Shown: piece after piece, positions 27,396 through 34,556 of the stretch
Numbering within the stretch: position 1 is the first letter of the stretch
Layout of the letters: every line of letters starts with the position of its first letter
Origin: Azospira oryzae
Lineage (GTDB): Bacteria > Pseudomonadota > Gammaproteobacteria > Burkholderiales > Rhodocyclaceae
Direction: 5' to 3'
Assembly (NCBI RefSeq): GCF_004217225.1
Contig: NZ_SHKM01000001.1
Span: 558,001-622,000, forward strand
DNA: 64,000 nucleotides
The notes under the pieces: model-generated
Databases searched by the model: none
The model's input: only the letters and a program-made list of their open reading frames with translations
Told to the model about the DNA's origin: nothing
Position numbers and translations under genes: made by a program

Positions 27396-27974
27396 ATGAT
27401 CAAACAAACCCTCGGCGCCGCCGCCCTGGCCGCCGCCGTCTTCGCCCTGCCGGCCCAGGCCGTCGAGTTCAACGCCGTGCAGGCCGACAAGACCCAGATC
27501 GCCTTCACCTACAAGCAGATGAACGTGCCCGTGGATGGCAAGTTCAGGACGAGCGCCGCCAGCATCGCCTTCGATCCGGCCAAGCCCCAGGCCGCCAGGG
27601 CCAGCCTGGAGATCGACCTGGCCAGCATCGATGCCGGCTCCCAGGAGGCCAATGACGAAGTGGCAAGCAAGCTGTGGTTCAACACCAAGGCCTTCCCCAA
27701 GGCCACCTTCGTCTCCAACAGCGTCAAGGCCCTCGGCAACAACCGCTTCGAGGTCACCGGCAAGCTGAGCATCAAGGGCAAGACCCTGGATGCCACCGCC
27801 CCCTTCACCTTCAAGCAGGAGGGCACCAACGGCGTCTTCGACGGCGCCTTTGTACTGAAGCGGGCGGACTACGCCATCGGCGAAGGCATGTGGGCCGACT
27901 TCGGCACCGTAGCCAACGAAATCCAGATCAAGTTCCACGTCGTGGCGGCGGCTGCCGCTGCGGCCAAGAAGTAA
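27396..27974 (+). CDS. YceI-family periplasmic protein (copy 1)
   Basis: The 192-residue product has a signal peptide (residues 1-22, ending ALPAQA) and a YceI lipocalin-like beta-barrel with QIAFTYKQMNVPVDGKF, SKLWFNTKAFPKATF, VTGKLSIKGKTLDATAPF and MWADFGTVANEIQIKF. YceI proteins bind isoprenoid quinones or other amphiphiles. The Ala/Lys tail (AAAAAAAKK type) is unusual. The start follows a GGAGA site and is supported by the signal peptide. It is third in the ygiD operon. Confidence 0.9.
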   Translation: MIKQTLGAAALAAAVFALPAQAVEFNAVQADKTQIAFTYKQMNVPVDGKFRTSAASIAFDPAKPQAARASLEIDLASIDAGSQEANDEVASKLWFNTKAFPKATFVSNSVKALGNNRFEVTGKLSIKGKTLDATAPFTFKQEGTNGVFDGAFVLKRADYAIGEGMWADFGTVANEIQIKFHVVAAAAAAAKK

Positions 27975-28049
27975 GCCGTATCGCCGCATCACCCCAACCC
28001 CAAGCCGTACCCAGAGAAATCTTAGAAAACCCCTTACAGGAGATTAACC

Positions 28050-28616
28050 ATGATCAAGCAACTCGTCGCCGTCGCCATCGCCGCTTCCTCCTTCGCCGCC
28101 GTGGCCGCTCCCGAAACCTATGTGATGGACGGCAGCCACACCTTCCCCCGCTTCTCCTACAGCCACTTCGGCTATTCCACCCAGCTCTCCCATTTCGACA
28201 AGACCAGCGGCAAGATCGTCATCGACAAGGCCGCCAAGAGCGGCAGTGTGGACGTGACCATCGACATGAAGTCCGTCAATACCGGCTCCGCCCTGTTCAA
28301 CGGCCACATCCAGGGCGAGGATTTCCTCGACACCGCCAAGTTCCCCACCGCCACCTACAAGTCCACCAAGGTGAACTTTGACGGCGACAAGGTGGTGTCC
28401 GTAGACGGCAACCTGACCATCAAGGGCATCACCAAGCCGGTCACCCTCAGCGTCACCTCCTTCCAGTGCATGCCCCATCCCATGCTGAAGAAGGACGCCT
28501 GCGGCGCCAACGCCACCGCCGTCATCAAGCGCAGCGAATTCAACGCCGGCAAGTACGCTCCCTACGTGGGCGACGACGTCACCCTGACCATCGCCGTCGA
28601 AGCCATCAAGGAATAA
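28050..28616 (+). CDS. YceI-family periplasmic protein (copy 2)
   Basis: The 188-residue product has a signal peptide (residues 1-19, ending AAVAAPE) and the classical YceI pattern: YVMDGSHTFPRFSYSHFGYS, GKIVIDKAAKSGSVDVTID, GEDFLDTAKFPTATYKS, and an ECMPHPMLKKDACGANA-type loop (here QCMPHPMLKKDACGAN) with two cysteines. It is closer to canonical YceI than copy 1. The operon ends at the strong terminator 22 bp downstream. The two copies probably carry different isoprenoid ligands. Confidence 0.92.
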   Translation: MIKQLVAVAIAASSFAAVAAPETYVMDGSHTFPRFSYSHFGYSTQLSHFDKTSGKIVIDKAAKSGSVDVTIDMKSVNTGSALFNGHIQGEDFLDTAKFPTATYKSTKVNFDGDKVVSVDGNLTIKGITKPVTLSVTSFQCMPHPMLKKDACGANATAVIKRSEFNAGKYAPYVGDDVTLTIAVEAIKE

Positions 28617-28637
28617 GCCTCCCCGAGGCTGCCTCCG

Positions 28638-28673
28638 GGCCCGCCGATGCAAGGCGCATCGGCGGGCCTTTTT
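28638..28673 (+). terminator. Rho-independent terminator
   Basis: A 13-bp perfect stem (GGCCCGCCGATGC and complement) is followed by five T, ending the ygiD-b561-yceI-yceI operon. Confidence 0.93.
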
Positions 28674-28714
28674 GCCTTTAGAATGGGCCTCCCCAGATAT
28701 CGCGCCGGCCCGTC

Positions 28715-30151
28715 GTGTCTCCCCGCTTCTATCCCAAGTCCTTTCTCAAGCTGCTCTCCCTGGCCTTTCTCGCCGCGGCCCTGCCTCTGGTGGTGGCCCT
28801 GGTGCAGACGGCCATGGAGGTGAACCTGCTGGTGCAGCAGAGCCGCCAGGCCGTGGGCCAGACCGCCCAGGCGGCCCGGGCCAGCCGCCAGCTGCTGGAA
28901 CAGACCGTGGCCCTGGAACGCTCCGCCCGCCAGTACCTGGTGCTGGGAGAGCCGTCCCTGCTGGCGGACTACGACACCCTGCGGGCGGGCTTTCGCACCA
29001 CCTTCAGCGAGCTGTCCCTGCTGCCCCTGGATGAAGCCCAGCTGCTGGAGCTGAACCGCACCATCGACACCGAGGCCGCCCTGCGCGAGCGCCTGGAGAA
29101 GATCCAGGGCGGCAAGGCCCGCCTGGCCGAAGACTATGCCGCCCTTTCCGACCTGGCCCGGGGCGTGCAGCGCATCAGCGACGCCCTCACCGACCGGGAA
29201 ATGAGCCGCCTCGGCGAACTGGCCGGGGAGGCGGAACAGCGCCTGTGGAAGCAGCTGCTGGCCATGCTGGTGCTGGGCCTGGTGGTGTCGGCCCTGGCCG
29301 CCGCCCTCATCGCCCGGCCGGTGCGGGAACTGGAGGCCGCCGTCTCCCGCCTCGGCGGCGGCGACCTGCAGGCGCCGGTGGCGGTGCACGGCCCGGCCGA
29401 CCTGGAGCGCCTGGGCCAGCGCCTGGAATGGCTGCGCCAGCAGCTGAACGAGCTGGAGGCCCAGAAGGTGCGCTTCCTGCGCCATGTCTCCCACGAACTG
29501 AAGACGCCCCTGACCGCCCTGCGCGAAGGGGCGGAGCTGCTGGCCGACGGCGCCGCCGGTTCCCTCTCCGAAGGCCAGCGGGAGATCGTCGCCATCCTCC
29601 AGGGCAAGAGCCGCCAGCTGCAGACCATGATCGAGCGCCTGCTCAATGCCCAGCGGGCCCTGGATGAACTGGGGCGCCTCGAATTCGTGCCGGTGGACCT
29701 GGCCCGGCTGGTGGGCCGGGGGCTGGACGACCACCGTCTGGCAGCCCAGGCCCGGGGTCTGCGTTTCCAGGCCGAATGCGAGCCCCTGACGGTGTGGGGC
29801 GACCGGGACAAGCTGGCCACGGTCCTCGACAACCTGCTCTCCAACGCGGTCAAGTACTCTCCCGAGGGTGGTATGATCGCCGTCGCCCTGAAGTCCGAAG
29901 ATGGCCTTGCCTGCCTGGACGTGCGTGACCAGGGCCCCGGCGTCGCCCCCAACGACCGGGAACGCATTTTCGACTGGTTCTACCTGGGCGGCAGCCGCCC
30001 CGCCGCCGCCAGCGTCCCCGGCAGCGGCCTCGGCCTCGCCATCGCCCGGGAACTGGCCCAGGCCCACCGGGGCCGGCTCGAAATGCTGCCCGAAGGCCCT
30101 CCCGGGGCCTGTTTCCGTCTCAGCCTGCCCCTCGCTGCCGCCGGGCGCTGA
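28715..30151 (+). CDS. glrK: Sensor histidine kinase GlrK (QseE)
   Basis: The 478-residue kinase starts at GTG. It has an N-terminal membrane helix (residues 11-32), a helical periplasmic sensor, a second helix (about 185-205), a HAMP-like linker, a HisKA domain with HVSHELKTPL (His260), and an ATPase with DNLLSNAVKYSP, DQGPGVA and GSGLGLAIA boxes. The position upstream of a QseG-like lipoprotein and a sigma-54 response regulator identifies it as GlrK/QseE, an envelope-stress-type sensor. It would phosphorylate GlrR. Confidence 0.88.
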   Translation: MSPRFYPKSFLKLLSLAFLAAALPLVVALVQTAMEVNLLVQQSRQAVGQTAQAARASRQLLEQTVALERSARQYLVLGEPSLLADYDTLRAGFRTTFSELSLLPLDEAQLLELNRTIDTEAALRERLEKIQGGKARLAEDYAALSDLARGVQRISDALTDREMSRLGELAGEAEQRLWKQLLAMLVLGLVVSALAAALIARPVRELEAAVSRLGGGDLQAPVAVHGPADLERLGQRLEWLRQQLNELEAQKVRFLRHVSHELKTPLTALREGAELLADGAAGSLSEGQREIVAILQGKSRQLQTMIERLLNAQRALDELGRLEFVPVDLARLVGRGLDDHRLAAQARGLRFQAECEPLTVWGDRDKLATVLDNLLSNAVKYSPEGGMIAVALKSEDGLACLDVRDQGPGVAPNDRERIFDWFYLGGSRPAAASVPGSGLGLAIARELAQAHRGRLEMLPEGPPGACFRLSLPLAAAGR

Positions 30152-30190
30152 ACCCTCCCTAGCCGAACTGCCTTGTCTTACCGCATACCC

Positions 30191-30643
30191 ATGAAATTCC
30201 CATCCCTGCTGCTGAGCCTCTGCCTCTTCCTGGGGGCCTGCAGCCATGTGCCGCCGGCGCCGGTGGACGAAAACCGCCTGGTGCTCGATACCCTGGCCCT
30301 GGCCCAGAAGACTGCCGCCGCCAACGTCGAGGAACAGAAGCGGGAGCTGGCGTCCGCCCAGCAGGCCTACAACCGGGAACGCAGCCTGGGCAACCGCCTG
30401 CGCCTGGGAGTGCTGCTGGCCTTGCCCCAGCCGGCCCTGGAGGACAAGTCCCGGGCCCTGGCCCTGCTTGAACCCCTGGCCGGCCATGCCGGTCCCGCCG
30501 GCCAGCTGGCGACCCTGGTCCAGGGCCAGCTCAACGAGCGCCTGAAGGAAGGGCGCCGGGCCCAGCAACTGAAGGAACAGCTGGACGAACTCAAGTCCAT
30601 CGAGCGCCAGCTTATCGAGCGCAGCCGCAAGGGGAGGCAATAG
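30191..30643 (+). CDS. qseG: QseG-like lipoprotein
   Basis: The 150-residue protein has a lipoprotein signal with LFLGAC (Cys17) and then a mostly helical, charged, coiled-coil-like body with Leu/Glu/Lys/Gln-rich C-terminal half. In E. coli the outer-membrane lipoprotein QseG is encoded between glrK and glrR and stimulates GlrK. The gene position and lipobox support that equivalence; sequence similarity is otherwise low. It ends two bases before glrR. Confidence 0.75.
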   Translation: MKFPSLLLSLCLFLGACSHVPPAPVDENRLVLDTLALAQKTAAANVEEQKRELASAQQAYNRERSLGNRLRLGVLLALPQPALEDKSRALALLEPLAGHAGPAGQLATLVQGQLNERLKEGRRAQQLKEQLDELKSIERQLIERSRKGRQ

Positions 30644-30645
30644 CC

Positions 30646-32007
30646 ATGGCCGAACTGCTGCTGGTGGATGACGACGCCGACATCCTAAAACTGCTGGCCC
30701 TGCGCCTGGCCACCGCCGGCCACCGGGTGCGCACCGCCGACAGCGGCGAGCAGGCCCTGGTCATGTTCCAGGCCCAGCGGCCCCAGCTGGTCATCACCGA
30801 CCTGAAGATGGGCGGCATGGACGGCCTCGCCCTGTTCGACGAGATCCAGCGCCGGGCCCCGACCCTGCCGGTGATCGTGCTCACCGCCCACGGCACCATT
30901 CCCGAGGCGGTGGATGCCACCCGCCGCGGCGTCTTCGGTTTCCTCACCAAACCCTTCGACGGCAAGGCCCTGCTGGAGCAGGTGGAGCAGGCCCTGCGCC
31001 TGGCGTCCCCCGCCGGCCAGGGCGGCGGCGAGAACGAGCCCTGGCGCGCCGATCTGGTGGGCGGCAGCCCGGCCATGCAGGAATTGCTGGAGCGGGCCCG
31101 CCTGGTGGCGGCTTCCGATGCCAGCGTCTTCATCGCCGGCGCCAGCGGCACCGGCAAGGAACTGCTGGCCCGGGCCATCCACCTGGCCAGCCCCCGGGCG
31201 GATAAGCCCTTCGTCGCCATCAACTGCGCCGCCATTCCGGAAAACCTGCTGGAGTCCGAACTCTTCGGCCACCGCAAGGGCGCCTTCACCGGCGCCACCT
31301 ATAACCACAAGGGCCTGTTCCTGGAGGCGGACGGCGGCACGGTCTTCCTCGACGAGATCGGCGACATGCCCCTGTCCCTCCAGGCCAAGCTGCTGCGGGT
31401 GCTGCAGGAGCGCCAGGTGCGCCCCGTGGGCGCCACCCAGGCGGTGCCGGTGGATGTGCGGGTGGTCTCGGCCACCCACCGGGACCTGGACGAACTCCTG
31501 AAAAGCGGCCAGTTCCGCGAAGACCTCTACTACCGCCTCAATGTGGTCTCCCTGGCTCTGCCCCTATTGGCGGAGCGGCGGGAGGACATTCCCCTGCTGG
31601 CCAACCATTTCCTGCAGCGCACGGCCAGCCGCTACGGCAAACCCGTCACCGCCTTCGCCCCGGATGCCATGGAAGCACTGGTGACGGCGCCCTGGCCGGG
31701 CAATGTGCGGCAGTTGCAGAATGTGGTGGAGCAGGCGGTGGCCCTCTCCCCGGTGAGCGGCGGCCTGGTGCCTGCGGCCCTGATCCAGGGGGCCCTGCGC
31801 TCCGGTGATAGCGCCTTCACTTCCCTGGACGAGGCGAAGAAGGTGTTCGAGCGGGATTACTTGGTGCGCCTGCTGCGCCTCACCGAAGGCAGCGTCACCC
31901 AGGCGGCCCGCCTGGCCCAGCGCAACCGCACCGAGTTCTACAAGCTGCTGGAACGGCATCAGCTGGACGCCAAGCAGTTCAAGCCCGGGGCCGGCGACAG
32001 CGCCTGA
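30646..32007 (+). CDS. glrR: Sigma-54-dependent response regulator GlrR (QseF)
   Basis: The 453-residue protein has a receiver domain (acidic VDDDAD, phospho-acceptor Asp52 in VITDLKM, Lys in FLTKPFD), a sigma-54 AAA+ domain with Walker A GASGTGKE, the sigma-54-contact loop GAFTGA and Walker B TVFLDEIGDM, and a C-terminal Fis-type helix-turn-helix (VTQAARLAQRNRTEFYKLLERH). All catalytic motifs are intact. It follows glrK and the lipoprotein in one operon. Likely targets include the sigma-54 promoter 150 bp downstream. Confidence 0.92.
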   Translation: MAELLLVDDDADILKLLALRLATAGHRVRTADSGEQALVMFQAQRPQLVITDLKMGGMDGLALFDEIQRRAPTLPVIVLTAHGTIPEAVDATRRGVFGFLTKPFDGKALLEQVEQALRLASPAGQGGGENEPWRADLVGGSPAMQELLERARLVAASDASVFIAGASGTGKELLARAIHLASPRADKPFVAINCAAIPENLLESELFGHRKGAFTGATYNHKGLFLEADGGTVFLDEIGDMPLSLQAKLLRVLQERQVRPVGATQAVPVDVRVVSATHRDLDELLKSGQFREDLYYRLNVVSLALPLLAERREDIPLLANHFLQRTASRYGKPVTAFAPDAMEALVTAPWPGNVRQLQNVVEQAVALSPVSGGLVPAALIQGALRSGDSAFTSLDEAKKVFERDYLVRLLRLTEGSVTQAARLAQRNRTEFYKLLERHQLDAKQFKPGAGDSA

Positions 32008-32011
32008 GGGG

Positions 32012-32029
32012 CGTCGGGCTGGCCCGACA
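32012..32029 (+). promoter_or_regulatory. GlrR-type activator site 1
   Basis: CGTC-N10-GACA matches the enterobacterial GlrR consensus TGTC-N10-GACA at seven of eight positions, with a palindromic centre (GGGCTGGCCC region). It lies 133 bp upstream of the sigma-54 -24 element. Confidence 0.6.
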
Positions 32030-32078
32030 AAATAAATCCGTTTTAAATCAATTGGCTGCGATCAATGATGGCAGCCCC

Positions 32079-32096
32079 TGTCGGGCCGCCCCGAAA
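32079..32096 (+). promoter_or_regulatory. GlrR-type activator site 2
   Basis: TGTC-N10-GAAA matches TGTC-N10-GACA at seven of eight positions. It is 67 bp downstream of site 1 and 66 bp before the -24 box, the usual distance for sigma-54 enhancer sites. Its first half repeats the CGGGC core of site 1. Confidence 0.6.
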
Positions 32097-32161
32097 TTCC
32101 GGGGCCGGCCTGTTCTTTTTGTTTTCTCCTAACATACTGATCTTCAAGGAAGTTTTTTTCC

Positions 32162-32177
32162 TGGCACGGCCGTTGCA
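32162..32177 (+). promoter_or_regulatory. Sigma-54 (-24/-12) promoter
   Basis: TGGCACG-GCCG-TTGCA matches the sigma-54 consensus TGGCACR-N4-TTGCW at every defined position, with the GG and GC dinucleotides exactly ten bases apart. The predicted start near 32188 gives a 45-base leader before the glycine-zipper gene at 32233. Confidence 0.88.
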
Positions 32178-32232
32178 ATAACGGTTGCAAGCCGCGCTCC
32201 CAAGGCGGCGCTTTTTGCCCAGGAGAATAAAA

Positions 32233-32568
32233 ATGAAGTTCAGGAAAGTTGTCATGCTGGCCCTGCTGATCGGTAGCACCGGTCTGTTCAATGCGGCCCA
32301 TGCCCACGGTGGCATCGACGGCGATGCCGTGGTTGGCGGCGCCCTTGGCGGTGCGGCCGGCGCCGCCGTCGGTTCGGCCATCGGCGGCCGCGACATGGCC
32401 ATGGTCGGTGGTGCCCTCGGCGCGGCAGCCGGCGTTTCCCTGAATACCCGTTCCCGTTACGACGATGGCCGCCGACGCGGCTATTACGACGACCGCCACG
32501 ACCGGGGTTACCACCGCGGCCACTACAAGCATCGTCACCGTCACCACCACGACCGCCACGACTGGTAA
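32233..32568 (+). CDS. Secreted glycine-zipper protein with His-rich tail
   Basis: The 111-residue product has a signal peptide (residues 1-24, ending AAHAHG), a glycine-zipper segment (GDAVVGGALGGAAGAAVGSA, residues about 29-48, then GGALGAAAGVSLN), and a C-terminal tail made almost only of Arg, Tyr, Asp, Gly and His, ending in repeated His/Arg clusters. AGGAGA lies upstream of the ATG. The zipper suggests membrane insertion or oligomerisation; the tail could bind metal or polyanions. It is the first gene behind the sigma-54 promoter. Confidence 0.8.
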   Translation: MKFRKVVMLALLIGSTGLFNAAHAHGGIDGDAVVGGALGGAAGAAVGSAIGGRDMAMVGGALGAAAGVSLNTRSRYDDGRRRGYYDDRHDRGYHRGHYKHRHRHHHDRHDW

Positions 32569-32595
32569 GCCAGTTCCCCCTGCCAAGGAGCGACC

Positions 32596-33180
32596 ATGGA
32601 TTCCACTTTCGAAATCGGCCATTCCCCGACCCCGGCCCCGGTGCGGGCCCGTCGCCTGCATCCCCTGCTGACGGCGGCCGCCGTCTCTCTCACCGTCTTC
32701 AGCCTGCTGGGCATCGGTGCCATCACCGGCCTCATTCCCTCGGCGTCTTCCCAGCTGCAGGAGAAGGGGGCCGATAAGGACGCCGCCAAGGCGGAGGAGG
32801 GCGGCAAGCCCGCCGCCAAGGGGGCCGCCAGCGCCAAGTCCACTTGCGCCAACTGCGGCGTGGTGGAAACGGTGCGCATGGTGCAGCTGGAAGGCAATGC
32901 CAGCGGACTGGGGGCCGTGGCCGGCGGCGTCACCGGCGCCCTGGTGGGCAACCAGTTCGGCCGGGGCGGCGGCAATACGGCCATGACCCTGATCGGCGCT
33001 GCCGGCGGGGCCTATGCCGGCAACAGCATCGAAAAGAACATGAATCGCCAGACCGCCTACCGCATCACCGTGCGCATGGATGACGGCGCCTACCGCACCA
33101 TTTCCCAGTCCCACGTGCCCGCCGTGGCCGCCGGCGACAAGGTGAAGGTGGTGAACGGCAACGTCAGCGCCATTCCCTGA
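32596..33180 (+). CDS. Glycine-zipper 2TM-domain membrane protein
   Basis: The 194-residue protein has an N-terminal membrane anchor (about residues 25-47), a Lys/Glu/Ala-rich linker, a CANCGVVETVRMVQLEG segment (CxxC), and a glycine-zipper 2TM domain (GLGAVAGGVTGALVGNQFG, GLIGAAGGAYAGNSIEKN type). It ends in a small beta domain (YRITVRMDDGAYRTISQ) common in 17-kDa surface-antigen-like proteins. Such proteins sit in the cell envelope. It follows the His-rich zipper gene by 27 bp. Confidence 0.85.
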   Translation: MDSTFEIGHSPTPAPVRARRLHPLLTAAAVSLTVFSLLGIGAITGLIPSASSQLQEKGADKDAAKAEEGGKPAAKGAASAKSTCANCGVVETVRMVQLEGNASGLGAVAGGVTGALVGNQFGRGGGNTAMTLIGAAGGAYAGNSIEKNMNRQTAYRITVRMDDGAYRTISQSHVPAVAAGDKVKVVNGNVSAIP

Positions 33181-33207
33181 ACCCATCCCAACCCCGTGGA
33201 GAACAAC

Positions 33208-33429
33208 ATGAAAACCGCAAAATCCTTCGCCCTCGTCGCCGCTGCCGTCCTGGCCATGACCCTGTCCGCCTGTAGCGGCAATCCCACCCGGCAGCAGGTC
33301 GGGGTGGCCACCGGCGCCGTCGTCGGCGGTGTGGTCGGCTCCGCCCTGACCGGCGGCAGCACGGCGGGTACCGTGGCCGGCGCCGCTGCCGGCGGCCTGG
33401 TGGGCAACGAGCTGTCCAAGCGTCGCTGA
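33208..33429 (+). CDS. Small glycine-zipper lipoprotein (OsmB-like)
   Basis: The 73-residue product has a lipobox LSAC (Cys22) and a mature part that is one glycine zipper (GVATGAVVGGVVGSALTGG, then AGTVAGAAAGGLVGNELSKRR). It resembles OsmB-type osmotically inducible lipoproteins and SlyB tails. The start follows GGAG. It is the last gene of the predicted GlrR/sigma-54 operon and is followed by a terminator. Confidence 0.85.
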   Translation: MKTAKSFALVAAAVLAMTLSACSGNPTRQQVGVATGAVVGGVVGSALTGGSTAGTVAGAAAGGLVGNELSKRR

Positions 33430-33480
33430 CGCCGAGCCGAATCCCTTTGAGCCGCGCCCGGTTTCCGGGTGCTTGTGTAA

Positions 33481-33521
33481 GCCGGTGGTAGGCGGGGGCG
33501 CCTACCATCGGCTCTTTTTTT
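33481..33521 (+). terminator. Rho-independent terminator
   Basis: A 13-bp stem (GCCGGTGGTAGGC with GCCTACCATCGGC, one G-U pair) is followed by TCTTTTTTT. It ends the glycine-zipper operon. Confidence 0.92.
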
Positions 33522-33555
33522 GGTGCACCGCCGCAGCCGGCCCCGGGTCATGCTA

Positions 33556-33580
33556 GTATTTTTGTCATAGAAAAAAATAC
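33556..33580. promoter_or_regulatory. AT-rich inverted repeat upstream of the binding-protein gene
   Basis: GTATTTTT (33556-33563) and AAAAATAC (33573-33580) flank a 9-bp centre, 35 bp before the start of the binding-protein gene. It may be an operator or simply part of the promoter. Confidence 0.4.
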
Positions 33581-33614
33581 CATCGGCAATGCCCGTCGGC
33601 AGGGAGCGAGTGGG

Positions 33615-34556
33615 ATGTTTCCGAATCACAAAATGAGGGCCTGGTTGTTCCCGGCCCTGCTGCTTTGGTGCCTGGCTGCCGCAGGGGGAGCCCAGGGGGG
33701 CGAGCGCCCCCGCCTGGTGGCCTTCGCCCAGGACACTCTGGCCAACGACTACCGCCTGGCCCAGGTACGGGCCCTGGTGGAGGCATTCAATCGCCAGCCC
33801 GGCGTCAATTTCGTCTTTTCCGATGCCCAGGGCGAGACGGCCCGGCAGGTGGCCGACGTGGAGGATTTCGTCGCCCGCGGCGTCGATGTGCTGATCGTCA
33901 GTCCCCGGGATTCCCGGGCCCTGGCGCCCGTGCTGGCCAAGGCTTACCGCCAGGGTATCCCGGTGGTGCTGCTGATGCGCCGGGTGGAGGGGGACGCCTA
34001 TACCACCTGGGTGGGGCCCGACGACGGGCAGATCGGTGCCGCTGCCGCCGCCTTCATCGCCGCCGAACTGCAGGGCCGGGGCACGGTGCTGGTGCTGCAG
34101 GGCATTCCCGGCGCCAGCACCTCCCAGATGCGCACCGCCGCCTTTGTCGAAGCCTTGCGCCGCCACCCCGGCCTGCGCCTGCACAGCATTCGCCCGGCCA
34201 ATTACCTGCGGGCCGATGCGGTCAAGGCGGTGGAGGAGGCGCTGGAGGAAGGGCGTCCTTTCGATGCCATCTACGCCCAGTCGGACAGCATGGCCAGCGG
34301 CGCCCGCCTGGCCCTGCGCAAGCACGGCATCGATCCGGGCCGGCTGGTCATCGTCGGCATCGACTACATCCGGGAGGCGCGCCAGGCCATTGCTGACGGC
34401 GAGCAGCGGGCCTCCTTCACCTATCCCCTGAGTACCGAAGCGACGGCCCGGGTGGTGCGGGACATCCTCGCCGGACGCCCGGTGCCGCGGCGGGTGGTGG
34501 TGCCCAGCCAGCTGGTGACGCGGCAGGGCAGCGCCCGCCAGGAGCCGGTTTTCTAG
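33615..34556 (+). CDS. Periplasmic sugar-binding-type protein fused in operon to GGDEF/EAL gene
   Basis: The 313-residue protein has a signal peptide (residues 1-28) and a type I periplasmic-binding-protein fold of the ribose/LacI class: RLVAFAQDTLANDYRLAQVRALVEAF, FVARGVDVLIVSPRDS, GIPVVLLMRRV, TTWVGPDDGQIG, DAIYAQSDSMASGARLAL and GIDYIREARQAI. No transporter ATPase or permease is nearby. Its stop codon overlaps the next start (TAGATGA), so it is co-translated with the membrane GGDEF/EAL protein, as with LuxP/LuxQ-type sensing pairs. The ligand is unknown. Confidence 0.85.
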   Translation: MFPNHKMRAWLFPALLLWCLAAAGGAQGGERPRLVAFAQDTLANDYRLAQVRALVEAFNRQPGVNFVFSDAQGETARQVADVEDFVARGVDVLIVSPRDSRALAPVLAKAYRQGIPVVLLMRRVEGDAYTTWVGPDDGQIGAAAAAFIAAELQGRGTVLVLQGIPGASTSQMRTAAFVEALRRHPGLRLHSIRPANYLRADAVKAVEEALEEGRPFDAIYAQSDSMASGARLALRKHGIDPGRLVIVGIDYIREARQAIADGEQRASFTYPLSTEATARVVRDILAGRPVPRRVVVPSQLVTRQGSARQEPVF

